From assembly GCA_031216915.1 (NCBI GenBank), contig CM062296.1, positions 795,311,473-795,375,472 on the forward strand: a DNA stretch of 64,000 nucleotides, read 5' to 3'. Made by a program: the position numbers and the translations under genes. This DNA comes from Pictodentalium vernedei. Its lineage: Eukaryota; Mollusca; Scaphopoda; Dentaliida; Dentaliidae. The notes below the pieces were generated by a model that saw nothing but the letters and a program-made list of their open reading frames with translations, had not been told where the DNA came from and did not search any database. Numbering within the stretch: position 1 is the first letter of the stretch; every line of letters begins with the position of its first letter. Shown one piece after another: positions 32,982 to 43,413 of the stretch.

Positions 32982-33320
32982 TCATAGGAAAACCAATTCA
33001 GTACATTTTTCTAAAGCTTTCTCCGATTCCCCTGAATGGACTGAATGTCCGACCCTTGTGGTGTATGTTGTTGTATGCTCCTTGGGTAAATCCTGCAGGC
33101 CCGTCGCTAATCCTTGAGGTTCCCACACTTCATACATGTACCTCTCACCACCATTGTCTTTAAGAGTTATGATAATGACACCGTTTGGAACAATCTCTTC
33201 ATCTAAAATTTGGTAGATGCCTAATGACAGGTCACTCCACCTCGCAGCTTTGACGTTCGTAAACCTCTCGAAATCATATGTTGTTGGCCAACTCATGCTG
33301 TTTGTGTACTCATTGGACAC
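32982..33320 (-). CDS. Unassigned ORF with protein-like middle
   Basis: 112-codon frame. The central part reads TYDFERFTNVKAARWSDLSL, GIYQILDEEI and VIIITLKDNG with alternating hydrophobic residues, like a small beta-rich domain. It is reminiscent of short proteins encoded beside mobile elements in invertebrates, but I cannot name a family. A donor-like aag|gtaagt lies just upstream on the same strand. The predicted start is weak. It may be a relic. Confidence 0.3.
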   Translation of the reverse strand: MSNEYTNSMSWPTTYDFERFTNVKAARWSDLSLGIYQILDEEIVPNGVIIITLKDNGGERYMYEVWEPQGLATGLQDLPKEHTTTYTTRVGHSVHSGESEKALEKCTELVFL

Positions 33321-34289
33321 TTACCTTGTGCCACTTCTTCAAATGAATGTTATATCTTACGTCAGAGACCAGGCGGCGATGTGGTCTGGATCTGAGGCTT
33401 GCGAATGGGCTGAAGGGAGGGTTGAGGAGGGCCTTGTCTATGACCGATCTAGTTGGTATGCTCGCCCCTACCCTCTGCTGCTGCTGCTAAGTACGACCTG
33501 CAACGTCTTCGTTATGAAATCAGGATTATTGTTTCGTGACTTAACGGCAATATATTAATAATATCGAGGAGATGGATTTGCTCCTGTTCCTTTAAACGGT
33601 TTGGACTTGGCGCCGGTGTAACACTTCTCTTGGATGTCCGGGTGGGTATCTCGATCAGTGTTTCCTAAATTTGAGCTTCCAATCATAAGGATGTTCAAGG
33701 CTGCGAACATCGTGGAAGCGCCTTTTTCTTTTGTCAAAATTAACTCTGCCCGAATACTGGGAAAATCTAGTATCAAATTAGTGGCCCGACTTACGGCTTG
33801 GTGATTTGACAGTTTGGGTATACGACAAACCTGGCCTAACCACACCAATGAGCATACGAGTTGTGGATACAGAAGAAGGAGTTGAAGCAGGATGAGGTAC
33901 AGGATGCTATTGAGAGTATAAGAAGAGCAAGAGAAAGAAGGTTGAAGAAGAGTAGAAGGAGATGCAGTAATTAGACGAGGACAGAGAGACATGTCGAGGC
34001 GCTAAGTTTTAAATCACAAATATGGACCGGGGAGAAGCCTGCAAATCGAAGCATATACTCTGAAATCACAATGTGAACCAGAGATTTTGAACTATATGAA
34101 CAATGAGCACAGAAAACCCCAAATGGAGGATATGTAATGAGTTACGAAACAAACTGCAAAACAGAGTTCACTAAACCCAACCTGGCTCGAGGTTTAATGT
34201 GGCTCAGGTCGATTCTTGAGAACGAGGAACAGAAATTTTGTTTCATGTCATCACGAATTGGAGATTCATTTTATATGATAATGTGCGAA
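33321..34289. other. No gene recognised
   Basis: A 145-codon minus-strand frame (33555-33992) has a hydrophobic N-terminal stretch but no recognisable domain. I leave it uncalled. Confidence 0.4.
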
Positions 34290-34398
34290 TTAAACCTTTA
34301 TTTAACGTGACTGTAAAAACTGATCCACACTATTCACAACAATCGTCAAACAAATTTATTTATTTCTTCAATTTTAGCCTCGGAAACATACCTTATGG
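34290..34398 (+). mobile_element. Half copy of piggyBac-like MITE
   Basis: Starts TTAA-acctttatttaacg and follows the reverse complement of the right half of 39743-39992 (caatcg .. aaatttatt .. cctcggaaacatacc .. ttatgg), then departs before the central palindrome. Confidence 0.65.
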
Positions 34399-34602
34399 TT
34401 TTTGTGATAAAAGTCATTATACCGCGATTGTTGTTTACATTCAACTTTACACGATACAATACAGACATCGAAGAATATGATAGATACACGACCTCGAGAT
34501 CTACTTCACTGTCTCGACCCAGTACTATATATCTGTGTACAATTGTATTTTTTCGAATTGAATTTGCTAGTAATGACTTTAAATGAGTTGAAATGAACCA
34601 TT

Positions 34603-34665
34603 AGCATTTTTAAATATGTGGCAATTTGCCAGTTGGCAAATTGTCATATTTTTTAAAATGCTCAT
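34603..34665. repeat. Hairpin, ~28-bp stem
   Basis: agcatttttaaatatg-tggcaatttgcca pairs with tggcaaattgtcatatttt-ttaaaatgct around a two-base centre, with a few mismatches. Confidence 0.75.
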
Positions 34666-34722
34666 GTTTCTATTTTAGTCAGTTATATTAATAAGTAGGA
34701 AATACAATTCTAGAAAATACAA

Positions 34723-35145
34723 TTATAAAAGTTTCATAGTATTGGTGCATGGAAGTGACCAACCACATGATTCTGTAAAAGGAACTTTCCGACCGCTGTA
34801 CTTTGCTAATTTCAATTGCCTAAGAAAATTACAGTTATACGGCGGTATATTTTCCTGGTCACCAGTTTTTGACTTCGGTGCTGATACAAAAATTAAACAG
34901 CTACATGTATCTAAAAGGGACTTTTCTTTGTCAGCCAGGTTAACCTCACTAGCTCCTAATCCTACATATGTTAGGCGGTTCTTACCTTTGCCTTTACGTA
35001 TTTTCATATGATGTTTAGTATTGCTGAGTTGTATCATGGCTTCTATTGTATAATTATCCCGAGATAGAACGACAGCCTTCCCACCTTTGTCGGCTGGTTG
35101 GATAATAAATTTCCTATTTTTTCGAAGTTTGTTGAGGGTTCTCCG
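34723..35145 (-). pseudogene. Penelope-like retroelement fragment
   Basis: The minus-strand frame, open for about 140 codons between stops, includes LRKNRKFIIQPADKGGKAVV and SRDNYTIEAMIQLSNTKHH. The PADKGG(A/K)VV block followed by a YxxEAxxQLS stretch is the hallmark N-terminal region of Penelope-like reverse transcriptases. Upstream is a stop, and the palm and GIY-YIG parts are absent. The frame has no proper start. A ~100-bp direct repeat (gaactttccgaccgct) at about 34745-34850 and 35245-35345, some 500 bp apart, could be a trace of the tandem arrangement common in this group. Confidence 0.7.
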
Positions 35146-35343
35146 TTAACCAGCTGTTAAATTGTTTTTATCGGAGTGTAAGTTCAATCTGAACACCGGC
35201 TGCAGGATTCGTGTGTTATCCTCAATAATGTCGGGATTTACTTTACTTTGGAGGTGACCTATCAGGTGATTCTAAAAAGAACTTTCCGACCGCTAGGGTT
35301 TCTAAAGCGGTCTTCTAATTTCATTCACCTAGGGAAATTACAG

Positions 35344-36572
35344 TGTCAAGGTGATAGCTAAAAGTTGCAATTTTGTTGTATAAAAGTGTATATATCTTTG
35401 ATAATGTTTCTCGTTCGGGACAAGAATGTGCGTTTATATCACGGACCCCGAGATCCGATTTGTCAGTTGAACAGGCAATCAATAACTCAAACTTTAGTAA
35501 TTAAGCATGAAATTGAATGTCCATTAGGGCGCATTTGTTGAACGCCACATGGGCAATCCGATAACGGATCAAAGCAGTTCTCTCCCATAATTGTTATCTA
35601 ACGTAATTATGACCACTTAATAGGTGGCTGTTGTGGAAAACAGTACATCGCATATCATCCGGACCCACACCCCATATTACGCAGCTAGCCTGTCTCCGAA
35701 ATGTCAAAAGATACCAAAGTTCTAGTCTTTCAAAGGAACTTTAAAGTGAGTGTTAAATTAAGATATATCTAAGCGGCCATGTTCAAGGGAAGCGAATAAC
35801 TGAGAATAAATGTTCTGGCTAGCTAAATAAAAATCGGGGGATTCTCGAAAAATTCATTCCAGCCAATTCCAGTCGGAGGGTGTGTAAGGCTGTGGGTCGT
35901 TGCGTGTAGATGGGGAGGTCCCATGCTATAGGTTAGAGGAGGTGCCGCATCGGTGCGAAAGTATAGGTACGTTGTTATGTAAGTGAGCCACAGAGCTCAT
36001 ATTTAGAATAGGAGCAGTCGCAAGCCAAGTCGGTGGCCATATATGAGAATAGGATCAGAAACACGAAGTACGAGCTCAGGGAGCTACTTTACATTTGAGT
36101 AAACGGTATTAGAAGGTAAGCCATACATAAGCAGAGTAGGCTTTGCCTGTATGAACATTGTTCTGGTACAAACGTAAGGGGGAGTTGAACCCCGTTGGTG
36201 GCGACTGCTTGTGTGAAAAGCGTCAAGTAAAGTGACAATAAGCTAGCGGCCGTGCGACGGCAGTAGTAGAGTGACATTCCGTCACCTGTTAGAGCAGAGG
36301 CGTCCGATAAAGTTACAATACGCTAGTGGCCGTGCGGCGGCAGTGCAAGGGTGAAGAGAAGAGGCGACCAAGGAACCAATACCAGAGAAGAGGAGAAAAA
36401 CCAGCAACAACAGAGAATGCGGGCCCGCAAGTGACTCAAAAACTGTGGGTAGGGGGTGATTGATGTTTTGTATTCTTATTCTTATGGATTCCATGTAAGT
36501 CACCAATTATCATATTTATTTTTCTTATATATGTATTAAAATTGTTGTTTTCAGTGAACCCCTGTTGATTTA
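35344..36572 (+). repeat. 5' LTR of Gypsy-type element
   Basis: 1,229 bp, starting tgtcaaggtgatagc and ending cccctgttgattta. About 95 percent identical by eye to 40063-41282, with a few small indels, so it is a fairly young insertion. I could not identify a convincing primer-binding site just inside it, nor a target duplication (ttacag versus gatcaa). Confidence 0.93.
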
Positions 36573-37064
36573 TGCTTTTCGAGACAAGTTATTAACCCCT
36601 TCCGGATAAGAACCACCCAAACAAAAGTAAAACGGCGGGTTCGTCACGGTGAGACATACGTTCACGTTCGGATTCAGTCCACACTCCTTGAGTTTTGGCT
36701 GAATACGCGACGTGAACCTACTTCCTCCAGCAGCGACAAAGCCCCGGTTTCCGGCTAACACCAGGATCTGCCTAAAAGGTAACGTTTGAAAAGTTCAAAA
36801 TCAACACGCTCACTCAATGACAATTGTAAAACATGCTTCAATTTTAAAGTTCATACAGGTTGCCGCATTGAAATGTTAATAATTTTCATGAGTTGTTTAG
36901 GGGTTAATCATTGGTTAAATTAGCTTTTAAATTCGATCGGCGAACTTAAAATACCGTTGGTGGAAATTCTCGTTAATAATATGACGCAGTGTGGGACAGG
37001 GAATAATTAACCTATGAGGCAAAAAAAAAATTTTGTTTGGGATTTTTAGTGATAAATCTCAATA

Positions 37065-37976
37065 ATGGATACCCCAAGCTTGGAGCAATTGATTAGTATG
37101 GGAGAGCGGTGGGGCTTCGCGGCTTTTGAAGAGCTGCGGAGCGAGAGAAGGAGATTCAGGTGGAGCGCTGAAGGTCTGAAAGCGTGAGGAGGCTGAAAGG
37201 GTGCGTGAGGAGGCTGAAAGGCAACATGAGAGGGAGATGGAAATTTTAAGGGCTTGGTCACAGTTACCCGGAGCTAATGGTAGACAGGTTGGAGAAACAT
37301 GAGAGCACCTTATCCCCAGTTACCAACGTTCAATGAACAGACTGACGACATAGACGCCTACTTACAGAGATTTGAAAGGTTTGCTTCGAGTCAGGGTAGG
37401 CCCTATGACGCTTGGGGGGGGGGGGGGGGGGGGTCAGTCTTAATCCGCTACTGGCGGGCAAGTCGCCACAAGTATATGTGAGCATGCCCCCTGGCATGCT
37501 AATGACTACGGTGAGCTGAGGAAGGCTATACTAAAGAGGTACCCGATGAGGGTTTCAGGACGGAATTCCGAGAATGTAAGGCTGAGAAGGGGGAAAGTGT
37601 GTACCGGTTTGTGTCAAGGGCCACAAAATATTTCGACCGATGGGCCGAATTATTTCCCTCCCTGAAGGACTTACTTATCAGGAAGCAGTTTATGTCATCG
37701 TGTGCCCCCGTGATGGCACTGTTTGTTAAGGAGAGGAAACCAAGTAGCGTGGAGGAAATGACTAGGGCGGCAGAGCAGTATTTGGGGGCTCATGGGGGAG
37801 GTCTGACCCTGGGTAGGTCGGGCAAGAATGGGGGCAACGTGGTTGCAAAGGCACCCGTTAGGAACCCAGGCTCCGAGCCGGAAAGTTCCGGGGGAATCAG
37901 AGAGGGTTAGGGTCAAGGGACACAACTTGCTTAGTGTGTAATAAAAAGGGGCACCTGGCCAGAGACTGTTGGAGAA
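37065..37976 (+). pseudogene. gag: Gag relic with CCHC zinc knuckle
   Basis: Starts at ATG 37065 with a charged coiled-coil-like N-terminus (LEQLISMGERWGFAAFEELR, Glu/Arg-rich repeats). The gag core follows: LPTFNEQTDDIDAYLQRFER near 37320, VYRFVSRATKYFDRWAELF near 37600, FMSSCAPVMALFVKERKPSS and VEEMTRAAEQYLGAHGG. A nucleocapsid knuckle CLVCNKKGHLARDC lies at 37928-37969. This order is that of Gypsy gag proteins of marine invertebrates. At least three frame changes occur, one at an 18-base poly-G tract (37415-37432) that probably expanded within the gene, so no full-length protein can be made. Confidence 0.88.
37415..37432 (+). repeat. Poly-G tract inside gag
   Basis: About 18 G residues replacing the codons after RPYDAW in the gag core. 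The frame downstream differs from that upstream. Confidence 0.95.
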
Positions 37977-38259
37977 GGACGGTCACGGGGAGACAAAACG
38001 GGGTCCCCCAAAGAATTGGATTGGGAGACCCGTCTCCGATTAGGAACGGAAGGAGGTATAATTCAATACAGCCTGTGGAGAGGAGGCAGACAGCAGCATT
38101 CTGGTAAACAACTGGGCCAGAAAGGAGCCCACTGCGCCGAGCCTTAGAGGCTGGGCAGCTCAGGCTGGAAGGGGTGTCGGTATTGCCCATAATTAGTGGA
38201 CTGTCACCTGTGCGAGGGATACCCTTCCCCTGGTAAGAATGAGGAGATGCCGGTTTACC

Positions 38260-38530
38260 CAGCGTATGCGGGTGACCGAGAAGTCCTATGCTATGGGACA
38301 CAGGGTGCAGTAGCGCGGCGGTGAAGAGAGAACTCGTTAGCGACGGACAGCTAACGGGGCACGACCACATGTGCGTGCTAACAGATGGGACGATTGGGAG
38401 GTCCCCCTTGCGAGGGTGAGGGTGGAAACCTCTTTCTATAGCGGTGAGATAGAGGCCACGTTTATTGAGGCGTCCATCTATGACCTCGTACTTGGGAACA
38501 TACCCGGGGTATGTTCAGAACCCAATATGA
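38260..38530 (+). pseudogene. Retropepsin fragment, frameshifted
   Basis: Reads LWDTGCSSAAVKRELVSDG and LTGHDHMCVLTDGTI. DTG is the retroviral-type aspartic protease active site. After a one-base frame change near 38395 it continues PLARVRVETSFYSGEIEA and YDLVLGNIPGV. The flap and C-terminal parts are recognisable, but the frame break makes it non-functional. Confidence 0.82.
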
Positions 38531-39207
38531 CATGGTCGGAGAGGAAAGCATCCAAAAGGGCATGGGGGGGGGGGGAGGTTACCCGAGCCCAAGCAGCGGA
38601 GGCAGAGTGGCCGGTGAAATCACTGGAGGGACCAGTGGAATCAAGAAGGGATGCACAGGTAGAGTGCACAGTGGAGGCCCCAAAGGTTAACCCTTCGACG
38701 ACGGAAGTCAAGGGAGTGGCTGAACAGAAGCAGCCAATGTGTGTGAACGAGAGGGGGCATAGCAAGAATCGGCATGGAAGCAGACCAAAGCTTAGGAGTT
38801 TTGGGGTCGGTCAAAAGGTGACCACGCTCCGGCCGACACAGTTAGGTAGACCGCGGTTACAATGGGAGGGGCCATACACTGTGACAAAAATAATGGGCAA
38901 CGGTCATTACCGAGTGGACATAGATGGATGTGGAGTGGTTTACCACACAAGGTTTTTGCGGAGATTCCAACATATAAGGGGAAATGAACCCACGCGAACG
39001 GCGGGGGAATGGACCTTAGGCCAGAAGAGGCCTCAAGAGGTGGCCGGAGTAGCCACACAATGGCATGAGAGACGTAGGGTTAGGAGGGGCCCTGGGACTC
39101 GGAGAGGGGCACCCAAGGGAGGATTGGCAGGTGTTTGGCGTCAAGATGAGTGGGGGTCCCACGTCCAAGGAATAGGTCCCGGGGGAGGGCGCCGAGGAGC
39201 TCTCTAG
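38371..39207 (+). CDS. Open frame joining protease C-terminus to integrase C-terminal domain
   Basis: A 278-codon open frame, of which the first codon is GTG and not a true start. Residues 10-52 are the C-terminal half of the protease (VRVETSFYSGEIEATFIEAS .. GNIPGV). A Pro/Glu/Lys linker follows. Residues 140-205 match the integrase C-terminal region: FGVGQKVTTLRPTQ, LQWEGPYTV (GPY/F motif) and YRVDIDGCGVVYHTRFLRRF. In a complete element, reverse transcriptase, RNase H and the integrase zinc and DDE domains (over 2.5 kb) lie between these parts. Here they are cleanly gone while the frame stays open. A G-run at 38567-38577 lies in the linker. Translation would depend on gag read-through, which the upstream frameshifts prevent. 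Confidence 0.8.
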   Translation: MRANRWDDWEVPLARVRVETSFYSGEIEATFIEASIYDLVLGNIPGVCSEPNMTWSERKASKRAWGGGEVTRAQAAEAEWPVKSLEGPVESRRDAQVECTVEAPKVNPSTTEVKGVAEQKQPMCVNERGHSKNRHGSRPKLRSFGVGQKVTTLRPTQLGRPRLQWEGPYTVTKIMGNGHYRVDIDGCGVVYHTRFLRRFQHIRGNEPTRTAGEWTLGQKRPQEVAGVATQWHERRRVRRGPGTRRGAPKGGLAGVWRQDEWGSHVQGIGPGGGRRGAL

Positions 39208-39742
39208 AGAATAGTAAGGGCCCCACCATAAATGGGAGTATTTAAAGTTGGTGCCTAATAGGTCAGATAACCCGCTGACGGGCATGAGCCGGGAGGGACA
39301 CCCAATCCAAGGATGGGGCGAGTTAGTGAGATGACAGGAGTTGCGACAATGGGCCCATCGGCTGGCTTGGGTCAGGGTGGATACCCCTTGCTAATATTTT
39401 TTTACGCAGGTGTTGCGTGAGTGTTGTCAGATACAGGTGTGTGTATGATAGAGTAGTATTGTATTTTGCGATGTTGAGAGGAAGAGTGAGTGTACAGGGA
39501 GACCTGTTGACCGCATGTGTTCCAACGGACCACCTCCTATTACGCACCAGTGAAAGTGTGCGCGCGAGTTTATATGGGATGAGGATATACTCATGCGTTC
39601 CAATGGGGAACCGAATCAAAGTACTGGGAGTTATTTGTGGTGCGCATCAGTGTGCGCATGCGTATGACTGTGTGTGTGGAAATTCTGAGTATATTGGTGT
39701 GATAGTAGAGTAAGACTGTGAGATAGTTCTGAGAGAGAGTAT
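39208..39742. other. 3' non-coding part of the LTR element
   Basis: GT-rich sequence between the integrase remnant and the MITE; no credible gene. Confidence 0.5.
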
Positions 39743-39992
39743 TAACCCTTTACCTAACATGAAAAGCAGACGACACTTGCAAAAAAAATTCTTGAATAAC
39801 TAATTTTTTTCATTTTTTGTCTCAAAAACATAGGTTATGACCCCTCATTGGAACGAGCTCGACGAGCTCGTTCCAATGAGGGGTCATAACCTATGTTTTT
39901 GAGACAAAAAATGAAAATATAATGAAAATTAATTGGCGATTTTTGAGAATAGCGCTGGCCGGTTTTGGCCGTTACGTTGGGTAAAGGGTTAA
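39743..39992 (+). mobile_element. piggyBac-like MITE, best-preserved copy
   Basis: 250 bp. TTAA-ccctttacctaac on the left and gttgggtaaaggg-TTAA on the right. The centre is an almost perfect palindrome of about 120 bp around gaacgagctc-gac-gagctcgttc, extending through aggggtcataacctatg. Its insertion in the LTR element shows the family was active after that insertion. Confidence 0.92.
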
Positions 39993-40050
39993 GTGGTTGT
40001 ACGTGAATGCGAACCCCTTGATTGTTTGGAACAAGTGAGAGTATGTTTGT

Positions 40051-40062
40051 TGGTAGGGGGGT
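40051..40062 (+). other. Polypurine tract
   Basis: ggtagggggg, one base before the 3' LTR start (TGTCAG at 40063): the plus-strand primer of LTR retroelements. This fixes the element's orientation. Confidence 0.8.
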
Positions 40063-41282
40063 TGTCAGAGTGATAGCTAAAAGTTGCAATTTTGTTGTAT
40101 AAAGGTGTATAAATCTTTGATAATTTTCCTCGTTCGGGCCAAGGTGTAAGAATGTGCGTTTATATCACGGACCCCGAGAACCGATTTGTCAGTTGAACAG
40201 TCATACAGGCATATATAACTCAAACTTTAGTAATTAAGCATGGAATTTAATGTCCATTAGGGCGCATTTGTTGAACGCCACATGGGCTATCCGATAACGG
40301 ATCAAAGCAGTTCTCTCTCATAATTGTTATCTAACGTAATTATGATCACTTAATAGGTGGTTGTGAAAAACAGTACATCGCATATGTTCCGGACACACAC
40401 CCATATTACTCTGCTAGCCTGTCTCCGAAATGTCAAAAGATACCAAAGTTCTAGTCTTTCAAAGGAACTTTAAAGCGAGTGTTAAATTAAGATAGATCTA
40501 AGCGGCCAAGTTCAAGAGAAGCGATTAACTAAGAATAAATGTTCTGGGTATCTAAATAAAACTCGGGGGATTTCTCGAAAAATTCATTCCAGCCAATTCC
40601 AGTCGGAGGGTGTGTAAGGCTGTGGGTCGTTGCGTGTAGATGGGGAGGTCCCATGCTGTAGGTTAGAGGATGTGCCTCATCGGTGCGAACGTATAGGCAC
40701 GTTGTTATGTAAGGGTGCCACAGAGCTCATATTTAGAATAGGAGCAGTCGTGGCCCAAGTCGGTGGCCATATATGAGAATAGGATCAGAAACACAAAGTA
40801 CGAACTCAGAGAGCTTATTTACATTTGGGTAAACGGTATTAGAAGGCAAGCCATACATAGGCAGAGTAGGCTTTGCCTGTATGAACATTGTTCTGGGACA
40901 AACGTAAGGGAGAGTTTAACCCCATTGGTGGCGACTGCTTGTGTGAATAAGCTAGTGTCCGTGCGACGGCAGTAGTAGAGTGACATTCCGTCACCTGTTA
41001 GAGCAGAGGCGTCCGATAAAGTGGCAATACGCTAGAGGCCGTGCGACGGCAGTGAAAGGGTGAAGAGAAGAGGCGACTAAGGAACCAATACCAGCGAAGA
41101 GAAGAAACAACTAGCGACAGCAGAGAATGCGGGCCCGCAAGTGATTCAAATACTGTGGGTAGGGGGTGACTGATGTTTTGTATTCTTATTCTTATAGATT
41201 CCATGTCAGTCACCAATTATCATATTTATTTTTCTTATATATGTATTAAAATTGTTGTTTTCAGTGAACCCCTGTTGATTTA
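40063..41282 (+). repeat. 3' LTR of Gypsy-type element
   Basis: 1,220 bp, starting tgtcagagtgatagc and ending cccctgttgattta. It matches 35344-36572 throughout. Confidence 0.93.
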
Positions 41283-41774
41283 GATCAACACATGTCTTCT
41301 ATTTTACATTACATTACACAGTTAAAACTAAAACATCCAAGGTAGGTACAAAATAAACGAAAATACAAGAGAAAAGGAAACAACTGCACGTGCAACAGTC
41401 ACAAGGTTGTGTGATTCCATTTCAAGTATTCCTGGAAAGGAACATGTCGGATATTCGATGAGGCGTGCTTCTTGCGGCCATTTGCGTGAAGTTACTGTAC
41501 TTAACATTTTCATTGGATTGTCTGTGGTGGTGGTGGTGGGGGGGGGGGGATGTGGGTGGGGGCGGCATCAAATGTTTTTCTTGCTTCTTTTGTTGCAGCT
41601 GTCACAGGGAGCTTTCTCCCTTTCACAAAGTCGTTGAAAATTTATTGTAAGAAATAAAATTAACATGATTCGTAAGTAGCGATTCATCATTACAATTTTG
41701 ATTTGCATCCCAATGATTTTGACTCTCAAACTGGGATGCGTATCCGGTCATTTCACACCGTGTATAATGTAATG
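41283..41774. other. No gene recognised
   Basis: Contains a GTG repeat merging into an 11-base G-run at about 41525-41550. Otherwise plain. Confidence 0.5.
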
Positions 41775-42560
41775 TAAAAGAAAATACCTGTGTGTAATTT
41801 TATGAGTAAAAGAGAGGAATTGTGTATATCATGGAAGTAATAGGGGAAAGATATCACTTGTTTGTGTTATGATTAAAGTGAAAAAGAGGACTTGTGTAAT
41901 GTAATATAAAAGAGAGGACCTGTGTGTAATGTTATGAGAGTAGAAGAGAGAATTTGTGTATATAATGGAAGTAAAACATTAAAAACAGAGGACTTGTGTG
42001 TGGTATGATGAAAGTGAAAGAGAGGACTTTGTATAATGTAATGAAGAAAAGAAGACCTGTGTGTAACGTTATGAGTAAAAGAGAGGATTTGTGTATATCA
42101 TGGAAGTAAGAGAAGACTTGTGTGTATTACGGTGAAAATGAAAGACAGGACTTTGTATAATGTAATGTAAAAGAGAGGACTTGTGTGAAATGTTATAAGT
42201 AAAAGAGAGAATTTATGTATTTTAAAAGTAAACGAGAGGACTTGTGTGTGGTATGGTGGATGTGAATGAGAGGACTTTGTATAATGTAATGTAAAAGAGA
42301 AGACGTGTGTAATGTTATTAGTAAAAGATAGGATTTGTGTATATAATGGAAGTAAAAGAGAGGACTTGTGCGTGTTATGATGAAAGTGAATGAGAAGACT
42401 TTGTATAATATAATGTAAAAGAGAAGAACTGTGTGTGATGTTGTGAGAAAAGAGAGAATTTGAGAACATAATGAAAGTAGAAGAAGGAACTTGTGTGTGA
42501 CACAATGAAAGTAATTATATGTTAACTTATATGTAAGTAAAAGAGAGAATGTGTGCCCAA
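41775..42560 (+). repeat. Purine-rich satellite, ~31-34-bp subunits
   Basis: Subunits of the type gtaaaagagaggacttgtg .. ttatga, organised in fours (~125-bp higher-order unit: capped by ggactttgtataatgtaat, gtaaaagagaagac, gagagaatttgtgtatat). Long His/Ser/Leu-rich minus-strand frames are artefacts of it. Confidence 0.93.
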
Positions 42561-42638
42561 ATTGCAGGTGCAGTCTCTCAGATTACACCCGGGTTATGCA
42601 ACAGCAGCACTGCAATACCTGTTTTCCACTCACGCAAA

Positions 42639-42925
42639 ACTTTAGAAGAAGGGATTGATGATAGAAAATTTTGATCTTTTCATCATGAAATTATGGATGT
42701 TTTTGATTCAATAGTGTGTGAACAAATAAAATGAGGCCTAAATAATAATGTATTTAACATGTACAATATTTTGAAATATTTCTTACAAAAAACAGCTTAA
42801 GCAGGATGAAATACGTAACGCAATAACATTTTTGCAGGACCTATTTTCAGGTTATGCAGATTAATTAATTTGGGCAGGTCTGATGAGTTCGCTGTAGTTT
42901 GCTTTTTATGCAGTGGCATCACTAC
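42639..42925 (+). repeat. Segmental duplication block B, copy 1
   Basis: tttagaagaagggattgatg .. tgcagtggcatcacta recurs at 43951-44247 with about 95 percent identity. Copy 1 follows the satellite directly. Confidence 0.92.
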
Positions 42926-42934
42926 TGTTTTGAG

Positions 42935-43385
42935 ATATGTGTTATGATGAAAGTGAAAGGGAGGACTTTGTATAATGTAATGTAAAAGAGAGGACTTGTG
43001 TGAAATGTTATGAGTAAAAGAGAGAATTTATGTATTTTAAGAAGTAAACGAGAAGACTTGTGTGTGGTATGATGGAAGTGAATGAGAGGACTTTGTATAA
43101 TGTAATGTAAAAGAGAAGACGTGTGTAATGTTATTAGTAAATGATAGGATTTGTGTATATAATGGAAGTAAAAGAGAGGACTTGTGCGTGTTATGATGAA
43201 AGTGAATGAGAAGACTTTGTACAATATAATGTAAAAGAGAAGAACTGTGTGTGATGTTGTGAGAAAAGAGAGAATTTGAGAATATAATGAAAGTAGAAGG
43301 AACTTGTGTGTGACGCAATGAAAGTAATTATATGTTAACTTATATGTAAGTAAAAGAGAGAATGTGTGCCCAAATTGCAGGAGCG
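42935..43385 (+). repeat. Satellite, second array (duplicated)
   Basis: Matches 42120-42570 with an offset of 816 bp (anchor agacgtgtgtaatgttatta at 42301 and 43117). With block B this is a tandem segmental duplication. Confidence 0.92.
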
Positions 43386-43413
43386 ATCTCTCATATAACT
43401 GTTTTTCACTCTT

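Larger units (their letters stand above)
35344..41282 (+). mobile_element. Gypsy-type LTR retrotransposon, pol-deleted
   Basis: 5.9 kb: two ~1.2-kb LTRs around a 3.5-kb interior. The interior has a gag relic with a CCHC knuckle, a protease fragment and the integrase C-terminal GPY-type region. The polymerase, RNase H and integrase catalytic core are absent. A polypurine tract precedes the 3' LTR. A piggyBac-like MITE (39743-39992) inserted later, between the coding region and the 3' LTR. Confidence 0.93.

Noticed and set aside
33555..33992. 145-codon minus-strand frame with hydrophobic N-terminus as a membrane protein
   Set aside because: Start is weak, no domain is recognised, and the hydrophobic stretch comes from a GAAGA-rich strand read in reverse.
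42098..43318. 100-135-codon His/Ser/Leu-rich minus-strand frames
   Set aside because: They are translations of the purine-rich satellite; the frame is open because of unit composition and no start or domain is present.
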